From NCBI GenBank assembly GCA_030040265.1, contig JASHUB010000009.1:1-32123 (forward strand): a stretch of 32,123 bases of DNA. The letters run 5' to 3'. Under the pieces are notes generated by a model. That model was not told the origin of the DNA. It did not search any database and saw only the letters and a list, made by a program, of their open reading frames with translations. This stretch comes from Microcaldota archaeon. Its GTDB lineage: Archaea; Micrarchaeota; Micrarchaeia; Micrarchaeales; CABMGC01. This document shows, in pieces, positions 7,703 through 15,193 of the stretch (positions within the stretch are counted from its first letter, which is position 1; each line of letters opens with the position of its first letter). The position numbers and the translations under genes were made by a program.

Positions 7703-7710
7703 TATTAAAA
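7703..7710 (+). promoter_or_regulatory. TATA box of the RCK gene cluster
   Basis: TATTAAAA at 7703-7710. A start site 26 nt downstream falls near 7730, close to the ATGs at 7726 and 7732, so the first gene is probably leaderless or nearly so and more likely starts at 7732. Confidence 0.5.
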
Positions 7711-7725
7711 GATGTTGCTCGTAAT

Positions 7726-8166
7726 ATGAGCATGGCGAGCAAGGAGGGGATGAAGAACCACGTTATAATATGCGGCTACGGGCTGGTCGGCGAGATGGTC
7801 GCCGACATACTGATGCAGCACGGCGCCCAGTTCGTAGTAATAGAGCCGGACCAGACGAAAGTCGACAACATGAGGCAGCGCGGCATAAGCGTGGTGAAGG
7901 GCGATGCTACACTGGCGAAGAGCCTCAGGGAGGCGAACATCGCCAGCGCCAAGGCGATAGCAATAGTCATAGACGATGATGCAACTGACCTGTTCGCAGT
8001 CATAACGGCTAGGAGCCTGAACAGCAAGATAGTGATAGCCACCAGGGTGAACGATGCCGGCATGAAGAGCAAGATGAAGGACGCCGGCGCTAACTACGTA
8101 GCGACACCAAACCAGTCTGTCGTTGACGAGCTGTTCGGCGAGCTGTTGAAGGGCTATGGTAGATAG
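7726..8166 (+). CDS. Soluble RCK/TrkA-N regulatory domain protein
   Basis: A 146-residue cytoplasmic protein made almost wholly of one TrkA-N (RCK-N) Rossmann domain. It keeps the nucleotide-binding pattern GYGLVG (residues 17-22) and an acidic residue ending the second strand (E40 in FVVIEPD). Such domains bind NAD(H) or adenine nucleotides and gate K+ channels or transporters. There is no RCK-C domain and no membrane segment. Possible starts are ATGs at 7726, 7732 and 7750; TATA spacing favours 7732 and the domain edge fits any of them. It overlaps the next gene by 11 nt. In context it looks like the ligand-sensing partner of the two membrane-anchored RCK proteins downstream. Confidence 0.85.
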   Translation: MSMASKEGMKNHVIICGYGLVGEMVADILMQHGAQFVVIEPDQTKVDNMRQRGISVVKGDATLAKSLREANIASAKAIAIVIDDDATDLFAVITARSLNSKIVIATRVNDAGMKSKMKDAGANYVATPNQSVVDELFGELLKGYGR

Positions 8167-8941
8167 GATGCCGAGCAAGCAGACGTCCGAGGAAACAAGG
8201 AACGTCCTTGTCTCGACGCTCGTCATAGCCACAACGATAATAGTCGTCTCGCTCATACTTCTTATCTACCTCACTGGTAACTACTACCTCAGCGCGTACT
8301 ATGCCCTCGAGATCTTCTTCCTCGCCTCGAACAGCTTCGCGGCTTCAACGCTGTCGCAGCTGGCGATCGCTGGCGGGACGCTCAAGTTCGGCGAGATAAT
8401 GGGCATCCAGATAGTGGACAACATAAGCAGGCTGCTCGTGATCAGCTTCGTGGTCGCCGCGGTGGTGGATTTCGTGGCGTACGCGAACCTCGAGAACCTG
8501 CTCAACAAGTTCAGGATAAGGCTTCTGAGCAACCACATCATAGTTTGCGGTTCGGGAGACGCGTCAGATTACATAGTGTCTAAGCTCAGGCCGCTTGGCA
8601 GGTATTTCGTCGTGATAGAGCAGGACAGGGAACGTGCCATAGAGATAGGGCACGGGAAGGCCGTGACGCTTGTGGGGAACTTCACTGACGCGGAGACGCT
8701 GAATGCAGCGGCGGTGCAGAAGGCGTATGCCGTACTTTTCTTCTCCCAGTCGGACATCGACAACCTGCTCGGCACGGTGACCGCGAGATCCCTCAACAAG
8801 GACGTGAAGATAGTCGCACGTGCAACGAAAGACGACGTGAGGAGGAAGATGTACAGGGCAGGGGCAGACATGTGCGCCCTTCCAGAGTATCTCGCCGGGC
8901 TGGAGATCGCCGACAAGCTGGTCGGAGTGATGAAGAAGTGA
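8156..8941 (+). CDS. Two-TM RCK protein lacking a K+ selectivity filter (first)
   Basis: A 261-residue protein laid out like a MthK-type channel: TM1 (about residues 16-40), a re-entrant-like stretch (43-82), TM2 (about 91-111), then a TrkA-N/RCK domain from about 123. The loop where channels carry TVGYGD contains no such motif; it has Ser/Ala-rich and Gly residues (ASNSFAASTLS, AIAGGTLKFG). The Rossmann loop is also degraded, GSGDAS instead of GxGxxG, although the acidic residue after strand 2 (VIEQD) remains. It starts at ATG 8156, overlapping the previous gene (alternative ATG 8168). It may be a non-conducting or divergent pore subunit, or a membrane sensor. Confidence 0.75.
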   Translation: MVDRMPSKQTSEETRNVLVSTLVIATTIIVVSLILLIYLTGNYYLSAYYALEIFFLASNSFAASTLSQLAIAGGTLKFGEIMGIQIVDNISRLLVISFVVAAVVDFVAYANLENLLNKFRIRLLSNHIIVCGSGDASDYIVSKLRPLGRYFVVIEQDRERAIEIGHGKAVTLVGNFTDAETLNAAAVQKAYAVLFFSQSDIDNLLGTVTARSLNKDVKIVARATKDDVRRKMYRAGADMCALPEYLAGLEIADKLVGVMKK

Positions 8942-8945
8942 TGAT

Positions 8946-9683
8946 ATGAGGCTGCTCGTGATACAGAAGATATTGATCGTCGCGATAGTCGTGGCAGCGA
9001 TCCTCTCGGTCACTGGCGTGATTGCGAACCGGCAGCCGTTCTACATCGCGCTGTTCTTCACTGTTCTGAACATACTCGGCTCTGACTTCGTGATAAACAG
9101 CTCTCTCATAGACGTGCCAAACAGGGTGATGCTCGGCGTCCAGGTCATCGATGTGGCTGCCAACATAATGCTGACCATACTGATAACCACGGTGTTCTAC
9201 CAGCTGCTCAGCAGGCTCGACCTCAGGTACATAGTGGCGAGGTCGAAGGCGCGCCGTCTCTCAAACCACGTGATACTTACGCCAGCCAACGAGATGTCGC
9301 TGCTGCTGTCCAAGAGGCTGAAGGAGAAGGGCATCGGGTCCGTTGTTGTGGACAAGGACTACCTCAAGGTTGTGAACTTCGTTGGTAGGGGAGTGCTGGC
9401 CTATCACGGGAACCCCACGGACCAGGGCGTTCTCGAATACGTGCAGATAGGCAAGGCAAGGTCGGTGATCACGCTGGACAAGGACGATGCGAGCAACCTC
9501 TACATAGCGATGTCGGCAAGGAAGGCGAACGGCAGCGTTAGGGTCGTCTCAAGGCTGAAGAGGCTTGATGACATGATGAAGCTCGAGAAGTCGGGGGTGA
9601 ACCGGGTCGTCCTTCCGGAGTTTGCGATAAGCAAGGACATCGGAGAGTTTCTTACCGAGAGAAGATCGCAAAAAGGTTTATAA
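8946..9683 (+). CDS. Two-TM RCK protein lacking a K+ selectivity filter (second)
   Basis: A 245-residue paralogue of the preceding gene, 4 nt downstream of its stop. TM1 is about residues 7-27, there is a short hydrophobic loop (FYIALFFTVLNILGSDF), and TM2 is about 62-82. A TrkA-N fold from about 100 ends with PEFAISKDIGEFL, which aligns with PEYLAGLEIADKL of its neighbour. No TVGYG-like filter is present. The glycine loop is lost altogether (ILTPANEMS in place of GxGxxG), so nucleotide binding is unlikely here. The gene ends inside the TATA box of the next operon. Most simply it is a subunit of a hetero-oligomer with the two preceding proteins. Confidence 0.75.
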   Translation: MRLLVIQKILIVAIVVAAILSVTGVIANRQPFYIALFFTVLNILGSDFVINSSLIDVPNRVMLGVQVIDVAANIMLTILITTVFYQLLSRLDLRYIVARSKARRLSNHVILTPANEMSLLLSKRLKEKGIGSVVVDKDYLKVVNFVGRGVLAYHGNPTDQGVLEYVQIGKARSVITLDKDDASNLYIAMSARKANGSVRVVSRLKRLDDMMKLEKSGVNRVVLPEFAISKDIGEFLTERRSQKGL

Positions 9684-9684
9684 G
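9677..9684 (+). promoter_or_regulatory. TATA box of the pilus assembly operon
   Basis: TTTATAAG overlaps the last codons of the second membrane RCK gene (stop TAA at 9681-9683). The predicted start site near 9706 gives a leader of about 19 nt to the ATG at 9725. Confidence 0.55.
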
Positions 9685-9724
9685 TTAATTATGCTCATAC
9701 TGATTGTTTAAAAAGCGTGCCACC

Positions 9725-10936
9725 ATGCCTGAGCAGCCCGTCACCACTAGCATAGACGAATTAGTCAGGTACTTGAAAGAGCACGGGGAGACCGATTCGG
9801 TGACCCTTGCGGTCGCTCTGAAGGTCAGCCCGAACATAATCGAGGACTGGAGCAACATACTCGAGAAGGCCAACCTTGTCAAGATAAGCTACAGGGTCGG
9901 CAAGATGTACATATCGATGACCGTAGCCGAGACCAAGGAGAAGGAGCAGGCGATGGGCAGGATGATGGAGGAGCGCGGCGGAGAGGTCGAGTCATCGATC
10001 GCGACGCAGGAGGCCCTGGCCAAACGCGTCGCAGAGCGCATCGACGAGTACAAGAAGCAGGTGTCCGGCGCGGAGCGTGTCTTCAGGGAGAAGTCCGGAG
10101 GCATAAAGGAGGCGCTTGACAGGCTGGACAAGCTGGAGGGCGACGCTGGACGGCGCTACAGGTCGCTGACCGAGAAGAAGGAGGTGGTCGACAGGCTGTC
10201 CAAGGACCTCGAGCGGGACATGAACGCGCTGATAGACAGGGCGGATGCGGCCAAGCGCACAGAGCTTCTTGGCACGGGCGATGCGCAGAAGATATTCCAG
10301 GACGTGCAGGGCAAGATAAAGGCGTCGGAGGACGCTGCCGCATCGCTGCTGAAGAGCTTTGACGAGGCGGTCGCGAAGCAGAGGAAGAGCCTGCTTACCG
10401 TTATAGACAGCATAAGGAACGAGGATGAGGCGCTCAGGAAGACCGCGACGGAGCACGAGAGGCAGGCCGAGAAGTACGAACACACGCTCGAGGGCTACGC
10501 GCGCGAGACGGACTCCGTGAAGAGGAGGATAGGCTCGGAGAAGACCAGGCTCCTGGACGAGCTAACGCAGGCGAAGCAGGAGATAGACAAGCTCAACAAG
10601 GCTGCCGATGCGGAGATGGGCAGGATGAGCTCAGGGCTGAAGGACGTCAGGGACAAGTTCGGAGGGTACGCGAAGCTCGACAAGCAGATCCAGGAGGTGA
10701 AGTCGAAGCTGGAGGGCCTGGAGAAGGACAAGAACGACATACTCAAGGAGCTTTCTGAGATGGACACGGAGCTCAGGGCTATCGCTGCCCTAGGGCCCGG
10801 CAAGGTCGCGCAGAAGACCGAGAGGATCGCGAAAGTGGCGGAGAAGGCGAAGAAGACAAGGAGGAGGACTGACGACGTCGTAGAGAAGAGCGCCAAGACG
10901 AAGGACGACGTTGACGAGATAGGCACGGAGAAGTGA
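9725..10936 (+). CDS. Winged-helix plus long coiled-coil protein heading the assembly operon
   Basis: A 403-residue protein. The first ~75 residues (SIDELVRYLKEHGETDSVTL onward, ending KISYRVGKMYIS) look like a winged helix: three helices and a beta hairpin. The rest is almost unbroken charged helix with heptads (about residues 80-390), ending in a Lys-rich tail. The start is the ATG at 9725 rather than a TTG at 9704, because the TATA box at 9677-9684 puts the start site near 9706. The ATPase gene follows 7 nt after its stop. It could be a cytoplasmic scaffold for the assembly platform or a regulator. I do not recognise the family. No membrane segment is seen. Confidence 0.7.
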   Translation: MPEQPVTTSIDELVRYLKEHGETDSVTLAVALKVSPNIIEDWSNILEKANLVKISYRVGKMYISMTVAETKEKEQAMGRMMEERGGEVESSIATQEALAKRVAERIDEYKKQVSGAERVFREKSGGIKEALDRLDKLEGDAGRRYRSLTEKKEVVDRLSKDLERDMNALIDRADAAKRTELLGTGDAQKIFQDVQGKIKASEDAAASLLKSFDEAVAKQRKSLLTVIDSIRNEDEALRKTATEHERQAEKYEHTLEGYARETDSVKRRIGSEKTRLLDELTQAKQEIDKLNKAADAEMGRMSSGLKDVRDKFGGYAKLDKQIQEVKSKLEGLEKDKNDILKELSEMDTELRAIAALGPGKVAQKTERIAKVAEKAKKTRRRTDDVVEKSAKTKDDVDEIGTEK

Positions 10937-10943
10937 TTTGCTT

Positions 10944-12452
10944 ATGATAGAAGACGACCCGAAAGATGGCAAGGTGTTCGAGGAGTACGACCTCGACGCA
11001 CATGGACTCAAGGTGCACATAACGATAGCCGACCGCGGCGACTTCGTGCCCAACTACGAGATAAGGATGGCTGGCATAGGAGAGGCGACGCGCGTTCTGC
11101 TCCTCTCGCTGAGGCAGGAGCTGCTCTCGCTCATTCCCATAGACCCGACGAGAGTCGAGGACAAGGAGTACGTTGACGAGCTCACCGCGAAGTACGTGGA
11201 CGCGAGCGGAGTGGTGCTGAACAAGTACCTTCCGGGCACCGACCCGAACACGAAGAAGATGCTCATCGCTTACATAATCAACGTGATGCTGGGGCTCGGC
11301 GACCTAGAGGCGCCGCTCGCTGACGACAACCTCGAAGAGGTCGCTGTGAACAACAGCAGGGAGAACGTCTGGGTGTTCCACAAGACGTACGGATGGTGCA
11401 GGACGAACATGCGCATCGACAGCGAGGCGCTGATATACGACGACGCGGAGATAATAGGAAGGAGGGTCGGCAGGCAGGTCACCAACCTGTCGCCGCTCAT
11501 GGACGCGGAGCTTCCTGACGGATCCAGGGTCAACGCAACGCTCCTCCCAATCTCGCAGTTCGGTAACACTATAACGATAAGGAAGTTCGCAAAGAACCCG
11601 TGGACAATGCCGGCCATGGTGCAGAACAAGACGGTGTCGAGCGAGGTCGCCGCGCTGATATGGCTCTGCATCCAGAACGAGATAAGCCTGCTCATCTCCG
11701 GCGGAACGGCCAGCGGGAAGACCAGTTTCCTCAACGCGCTCTCCATATTCATACCATCGAACCGCAGGATAGTCTCGGTCGAAGAGACCAGAGAGCTGAC
11801 GCTGCCCAAGTTCCTCCACTGGGTGCCGATGCTGACAAGGCAGGCTAACCCGGAGGGCAAGGGAGAGGTGACGCTGTACAACCTTATGATAAACGCGCTC
11901 AGGCAGAGGCCTGACGTCATGCTGGTCGGAGAGATCAGGACCAAGGGCGGCGCGGAGACGCTGTTCGAGGCGATACACACGGGGCACGCCGTGTACGGAA
12001 CGCTGCACGCGGACAACGCGCAGGACACGGTGATAAGGCTGACCAACCCTCCGCTGGACCTGCCGAAGCTCATGCTCAACTCGATAGGTGCGGTCGTGTC
12101 GCTGTTCAGGCACAGGAGGCTCGGCATAAGAAGGGCGCTGGAGTTCGGAGAGATACTGAGGAGCGGCGACATAAACGTGCTCTACAGGTGGAACATAAGG
12201 AACGACAACATAACCCAGATAGCAGAGCTTTCCAGGCTGAGCGAGCTCATCTCGCTGTACGGAGGATACACCAGGCCGGAGATACTGGACGACGTGAAGG
12301 AGAAGTCGAAGGTGCTCGATTGGATGTCGAAAAACAACGTCATAGACGTAGACTCTTCCGGAATGGTGGTCGCGAGCTACTACAAGGACAGGGAGAACGT
12401 CATGAAGATGATCGAGCAGGACAAGCCTTACAGCAAGGACATGTTTGGTTGA
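10944..12452 (+). CDS. GspE/TadA/VirB11-like secretion and pilus assembly ATPase
   Basis: Hexameric cytoplasmic motor that powers assembly of type IV pilus-like filaments, 502 residues from the ATG at 10944 (a TTG at 10938 is less likely). The N-terminal ~160 residues form the platform-contacting domain. The RecA-like core has Walker A GGTASGKT (253-260), an Asp-box region (SVEETRELTL), Walker B/Glu-box DVMLVGEIR (324-332) and a His box HTGHAVYGTLHA. There are no CxxC zinc cysteines of the bacterial PilB type, which fits the archaeal TadA/FlaI branch. Two platform proteins lie downstream in the same operon. Archaellum-specific accessory genes are absent, so a pilus or adhesion filament is more likely than an archaellum. 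Confidence 0.93.
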   Translation: MIEDDPKDGKVFEEYDLDAHGLKVHITIADRGDFVPNYEIRMAGIGEATRVLLLSLRQELLSLIPIDPTRVEDKEYVDELTAKYVDASGVVLNKYLPGTDPNTKKMLIAYIINVMLGLGDLEAPLADDNLEEVAVNNSRENVWVFHKTYGWCRTNMRIDSEALIYDDAEIIGRRVGRQVTNLSPLMDAELPDGSRVNATLLPISQFGNTITIRKFAKNPWTMPAMVQNKTVSSEVAALIWLCIQNEISLLISGGTASGKTSFLNALSIFIPSNRRIVSVEETRELTLPKFLHWVPMLTRQANPEGKGEVTLYNLMINALRQRPDVMLVGEIRTKGGAETLFEAIHTGHAVYGTLHADNAQDTVIRLTNPPLDLPKLMLNSIGAVVSLFRHRRLGIRRALEFGEILRSGDINVLYRWNIRNDNITQIAELSRLSELISLYGGYTRPEILDDVKEKSKVLDWMSKNNVIDVDSSGMVVASYYKDRENVMKMIEQDKPYSKDMFG

Positions 12453-12456
12453 TTGA

Positions 12457-13083
12457 TTGGCAGGAGAGTTCAACGTTAATGCGGGAGATTACAACAACGC
12501 GGTAGCCACGATAAGCGAAGCCGAGGGCGCGGTCACGGGCGAGCGCGCCGCCGAGGTGAGCATCGATGCCGCGCTTGAGAACAGGCTGGAGATGCAGGAG
12601 CTGCCGTACAGCAGGGCGGCGGACATAATAAACCTGGCGGAGGGAGGCTATGCCTACACCCCGAGCACGCAGGCGGTGAGGCCGACAGCGCCCAAGGCGG
12701 CGGTGGCTCCGAGGCGCGCTCCGGCCCCGGTCAGCCCGGAGACGGTCGAGGCCGCTAGGGAGATAAAGAGCCTTGTCGGAAGCGCGGGCAGGGAGTACGA
12801 GCAGAAGGTGTCAAGGGAGGCCGAGAAGGTAAGGAAGGGAGAGCTGGTGCTTCCTTCTCTCTCCATACAGGACCAGATATCGGAGCTGGAGAAGATAAGC
12901 ATGGGCATCGATGAGAAGGTGTTCAACAGCGACATGAGGAAGATCATAATCGACGAGGTGTCTGGCCTCAACGGCAAGGTCAAGGGCGAGAAGCTGGAGA
13001 ACCGGGACGTGTTCCAGAGGAACATCATAGCGGTGAGGAACCAGAGGCTCGACGAGGCCATGACAAAGCTCGGGGTAAAGTAG
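12457..13083 (+). CDS. Small unknown protein of the assembly operon
   Basis: A 208-residue soluble protein. The N-terminal ~60 residues are Ala/Glu-rich and probably helical. Next comes a Pro/Ala-rich linker (about residues 68-92). A helical C-terminal half contains LSIQDQISELEKISMGI and ends MTKLGVK. The start is a TTG at 12457, 4 nt after the ATPase stop; the next in-frame ATG would remove 46 residues. Its place between motor ATPase and platform protein suggests an accessory or adaptor of the assembly machine, but no family is recognised. Confidence 0.65.
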   Translation: MAGEFNVNAGDYNNAVATISEAEGAVTGERAAEVSIDAALENRLEMQELPYSRAADIINLAEGGYAYTPSTQAVRPTAPKAAVAPRRAPAPVSPETVEAAREIKSLVGSAGREYEQKVSREAEKVRKGELVLPSLSIQDQISELEKISMGIDEKVFNSDMRKIIIDEVSGLNGKVKGEKLENRDVFQRNIIAVRNQRLDEAMTKLGVK

Positions 13084-13088
13084 GATTG

Positions 13089-13098
13089 CGTTTATAGT
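13089..13098 (+). promoter_or_regulatory. Internal TATA-like box before the first platform gene
   Basis: TTTATAGT at 13091-13098, about 37 nt before the ATG at 13131, in the 47-nt gap between two operon genes. It could give extra transcription of the two platform genes. Confidence 0.4.
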
Positions 13099-13130
13099 CT
13101 TTGACGTTGGATTAGAAGAAGCGTGCTTTG

Positions 13131-14195
13131 ATGGCCCTGCTCAATAAGGACGACCCGGATGAGACCCAAAACAAGGGACCAGTGGTAGGTTTCACCAAGC
13201 CGAAGAAGTTCCTCTTCTTCAAGCAGAGGGCGAAGCCGATATACGCTTCGGACCAGGCGGCCGGACAGTCCCAGGCGGCGGCCCAGCAGGCACAGCCAAG
13301 GCAGCCGATATTCAACACAACCGCACCGCAGCCAACGGCGCAGGCAGGCGCGGAGGCAAAACCAAAGGGGATGTCCAGCTTCAGGTTCTTCATAACCAAC
13401 ACAGCCGCAAGGAAGCGCGGCCTCGAACTCGCGCTGAAGGCGCAGGGGATAAAGTCGACGCCGTACGAGTTCGTGAGAAGGATGTTCTTCTCTGCTGTGA
13501 TCGTCGCGGCGGTCGTCGCGATCGCGCTCGGCGTCCTCTTCTACGACATAGGCATAACCCCGATACTTGCGATAATCATAGGCATAGCTCTTTACTACGG
13601 CCTGTTCTACAACTTCCTCGACTTCCCTATAGCAAGGGGCAGGAGCACGGCCAGGGAGGTCGAGAGGGACATACTCTACGCCGCAAGGGACCTTGTCATC
13701 GGGATGAGGTCTGGAATGCCGCTGTTCAACGCGCTCACAACGGTGAGCAAGGGATATGGGGCGGCGAGCAGGGAGTTCGGCAAGGTTGTGCAGCTCATAG
13801 AGCTGGGCATGCCGATAGAGCAGGCGATAGACGAGGTCAGCGGCCAGAGCTCGTCCAGAACTTTCAAGATGCTCATGCTGCAGGCATCGGTCTCGATACG
13901 GGCAGGCGCCGACGTGGTAGGCGCGCTGCAGAGCGTGGTCGACGAGGTCACGCAGGAGCGCATCATAGAGCTCAGGAGATACGGGCAGAGGCTGAACGCG
14001 CTCGCGATGTTCTACATGCTGTTCGGCGTGATATTCCCGAGCATGGGCATAGCCGTGGCCGCGATACTCACCACGTTCATAAGCCTCTTCACGGTCAACG
14101 AGACGACGCTCGCCTTCGCTCTTGTCGGGATAATATTCGTCCAGGTGATATTCCTTAACCTGATGAGGACCTCGCGTCCTTCGTTCGCGGTGTGA
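13131..14195 (+). CDS. TadC/FlaJ/GspF-like platform protein (first)
   Basis: Integral membrane platform of a type IV pilus-like machine, 354 residues from the ATG at 13131. The first ~80 residues are a cytoplasmic, Gln/Ala/Pro-rich region. Two membrane segments follow (about residues 122-165). A cytoplasmic T2SSF domain comes next, with the typical pattern RDLVIGMRSGMPLFNAL and GADVVGALQSVVDEV. Two more membrane segments lie near the C-terminus (about 287-345). It sits directly before a second platform gene. The long low-complexity N-terminus is unusual for the family. Confidence 0.88.
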   Translation: MALLNKDDPDETQNKGPVVGFTKPKKFLFFKQRAKPIYASDQAAGQSQAAAQQAQPRQPIFNTTAPQPTAQAGAEAKPKGMSSFRFFITNTAARKRGLELALKAQGIKSTPYEFVRRMFFSAVIVAAVVAIALGVLFYDIGITPILAIIIGIALYYGLFYNFLDFPIARGRSTAREVERDILYAARDLVIGMRSGMPLFNALTTVSKGYGAASREFGKVVQLIELGMPIEQAIDEVSGQSSSRTFKMLMLQASVSIRAGADVVGALQSVVDEVTQERIIELRRYGQRLNALAMFYMLFGVIFPSMGIAVAAILTTFISLFTVNETTLAFALVGIIFVQVIFLNLMRTSRPSFAV

Positions 14196-14197
14196 AA

Positions 14198-15193
14198 ATG
14201 GAGCAGACATCTTTCGAGAAACTGGTTTCGAGGAACGTCGTCAGGTTCCTGTCCAGCGAGCTCGACATGGCAGGTGTCAAGACGTCTGTGAACACGCTGC
14301 TGGCCATAATGATCATCGGCGGATTCGCGGTCTTCATACTCACGCCTGTCCTGCTGATACTGTTGCTCAAGGTGAACCCGGCCATCTCCGGTGTCGCGGG
14401 ACTGCTGCTCGCGACATTCTTCGAGCTGTCCATATACCTCGTGCTGGAGCTCAGGATAGAGCAGAGAAGGACGTACGTCGACTCGATACTGCCGGACTAC
14501 ATCCAGATAGTGTCGGCGAACATAAGGAGCGGGATCTCGCTTGACAAGGCCATGCTCCTCGCCGCCAGGCCGGAGTTCACGTACTTCAGCGATGATGTGA
14601 AGCTGATAAACAGGGAGCTGTACGCGGGAGAGACCATACAGAACGCACTCACGCTGCTTTCAACCAAGTACAGGTCGTTCCAGCTCAGGCATACGATAAG
14701 GATGATGACCGAGGCGCTGCAGTATGGCGGAGGCATGACGGACCTGCTGAACCAGATAGCCAAGGACATAAGGCAGCAGCTCATAATCCAGAAGGAGATA
14801 TCGGGACAGCTCTTCATGTACACGATATTCATAGCGTTCGCCGGGCTCATAGGAGCTCCGGTGCTCTACGGACTGACCACACAGATGATCACCATCACCG
14901 ACACGGTGTGGGCTGGCATACTCAAGCAGAATCCAGGGGGGCTGCCGACTACCGGCATCTCATTCCTGAGGCCGAGCCCGCCGCAGGTTACCATCGCAGG
15001 GTACCACGACTTCGCGCTCGCTGCGGTCCTGACCATAGCGGGTTTCGGCGCGTTCATAGTGTCCGCGATAAGCACGGGCTCCGTGCCGAAGGGCATACGC
15101 TACCTTCCGCTGTTCCTTATCATAGCGCTCTCCGTGTACCTGATCGTGGGCGCTATAATGGGCAACCTGTTCACGACGCTCAGCACGGTGTGA
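14198..15193 (+). CDS. TadC/FlaJ/GspF-like platform protein (second)
   Basis: A second membrane platform protein, 331 residues from the ATG at 14198; a GTG at 14192 would overlap the upstream stop. There are two membrane segments (about residues 29-90) and a T2SSF domain with IVSANIRSGISLDKAMLLAA and ALQYGGGMTDLLNQIAKDI. C-terminal membrane segments follow (about 203-225, 270-290, 300-325). Paired unequal platform proteins resemble the TadB/TadC arrangement and probably form a heterodimer. Its stop abuts the stop of the convergent minus-strand operon with no spacer, sharing the palindrome TGATCA. Confidence 0.88.
   Translation: MEQTSFEKLVSRNVVRFLSSELDMAGVKTSVNTLLAIMIIGGFAVFILTPVLLILLLKVNPAISGVAGLLLATFFELSIYLVLELRIEQRRTYVDSILPDYIQIVSANIRSGISLDKAMLLAARPEFTYFSDDVKLINRELYAGETIQNALTLLSTKYRSFQLRHTIRMMTEALQYGGGMTDLLNQIAKDIRQQLIIQKEISGQLFMYTIFIAFAGLIGAPVLYGLTTQMITITDTVWAGILKQNPGGLPTTGISFLRPSPPQVTIAGYHDFALAAVLTIAGFGAFIVSAISTGSVPKGIRYLPLFLIIALSVYLIVGAIMGNLFTTLSTV

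Noticed and set aside
8156-9683. Annotation of the two membrane RCK proteins as functional K+ channels
   Set aside because: No TVGYG-like selectivity filter is present in either inter-TM loop.
11270-12473. Long antisense frames over the secretion ATPase (300 and 389 codons)
   Set aside because: The sense strand has unmistakable Walker A, Walker B and His-box motifs; the antisense frames have no motif and skewed composition.
13092-14210. 372-codon antisense frame over the first platform gene
   Set aside because: It is Arg/His/Tyr-rich with no signal or domain, while the sense strand encodes a clear T2SSF protein.
10944-15193. Interpretation as an archaellum locus
   Set aside because: No archaellin, FlaH-like ATPase or other archaellum accessory gene is present, and there are two platform proteins; a pilus or adhesion machine fits better.
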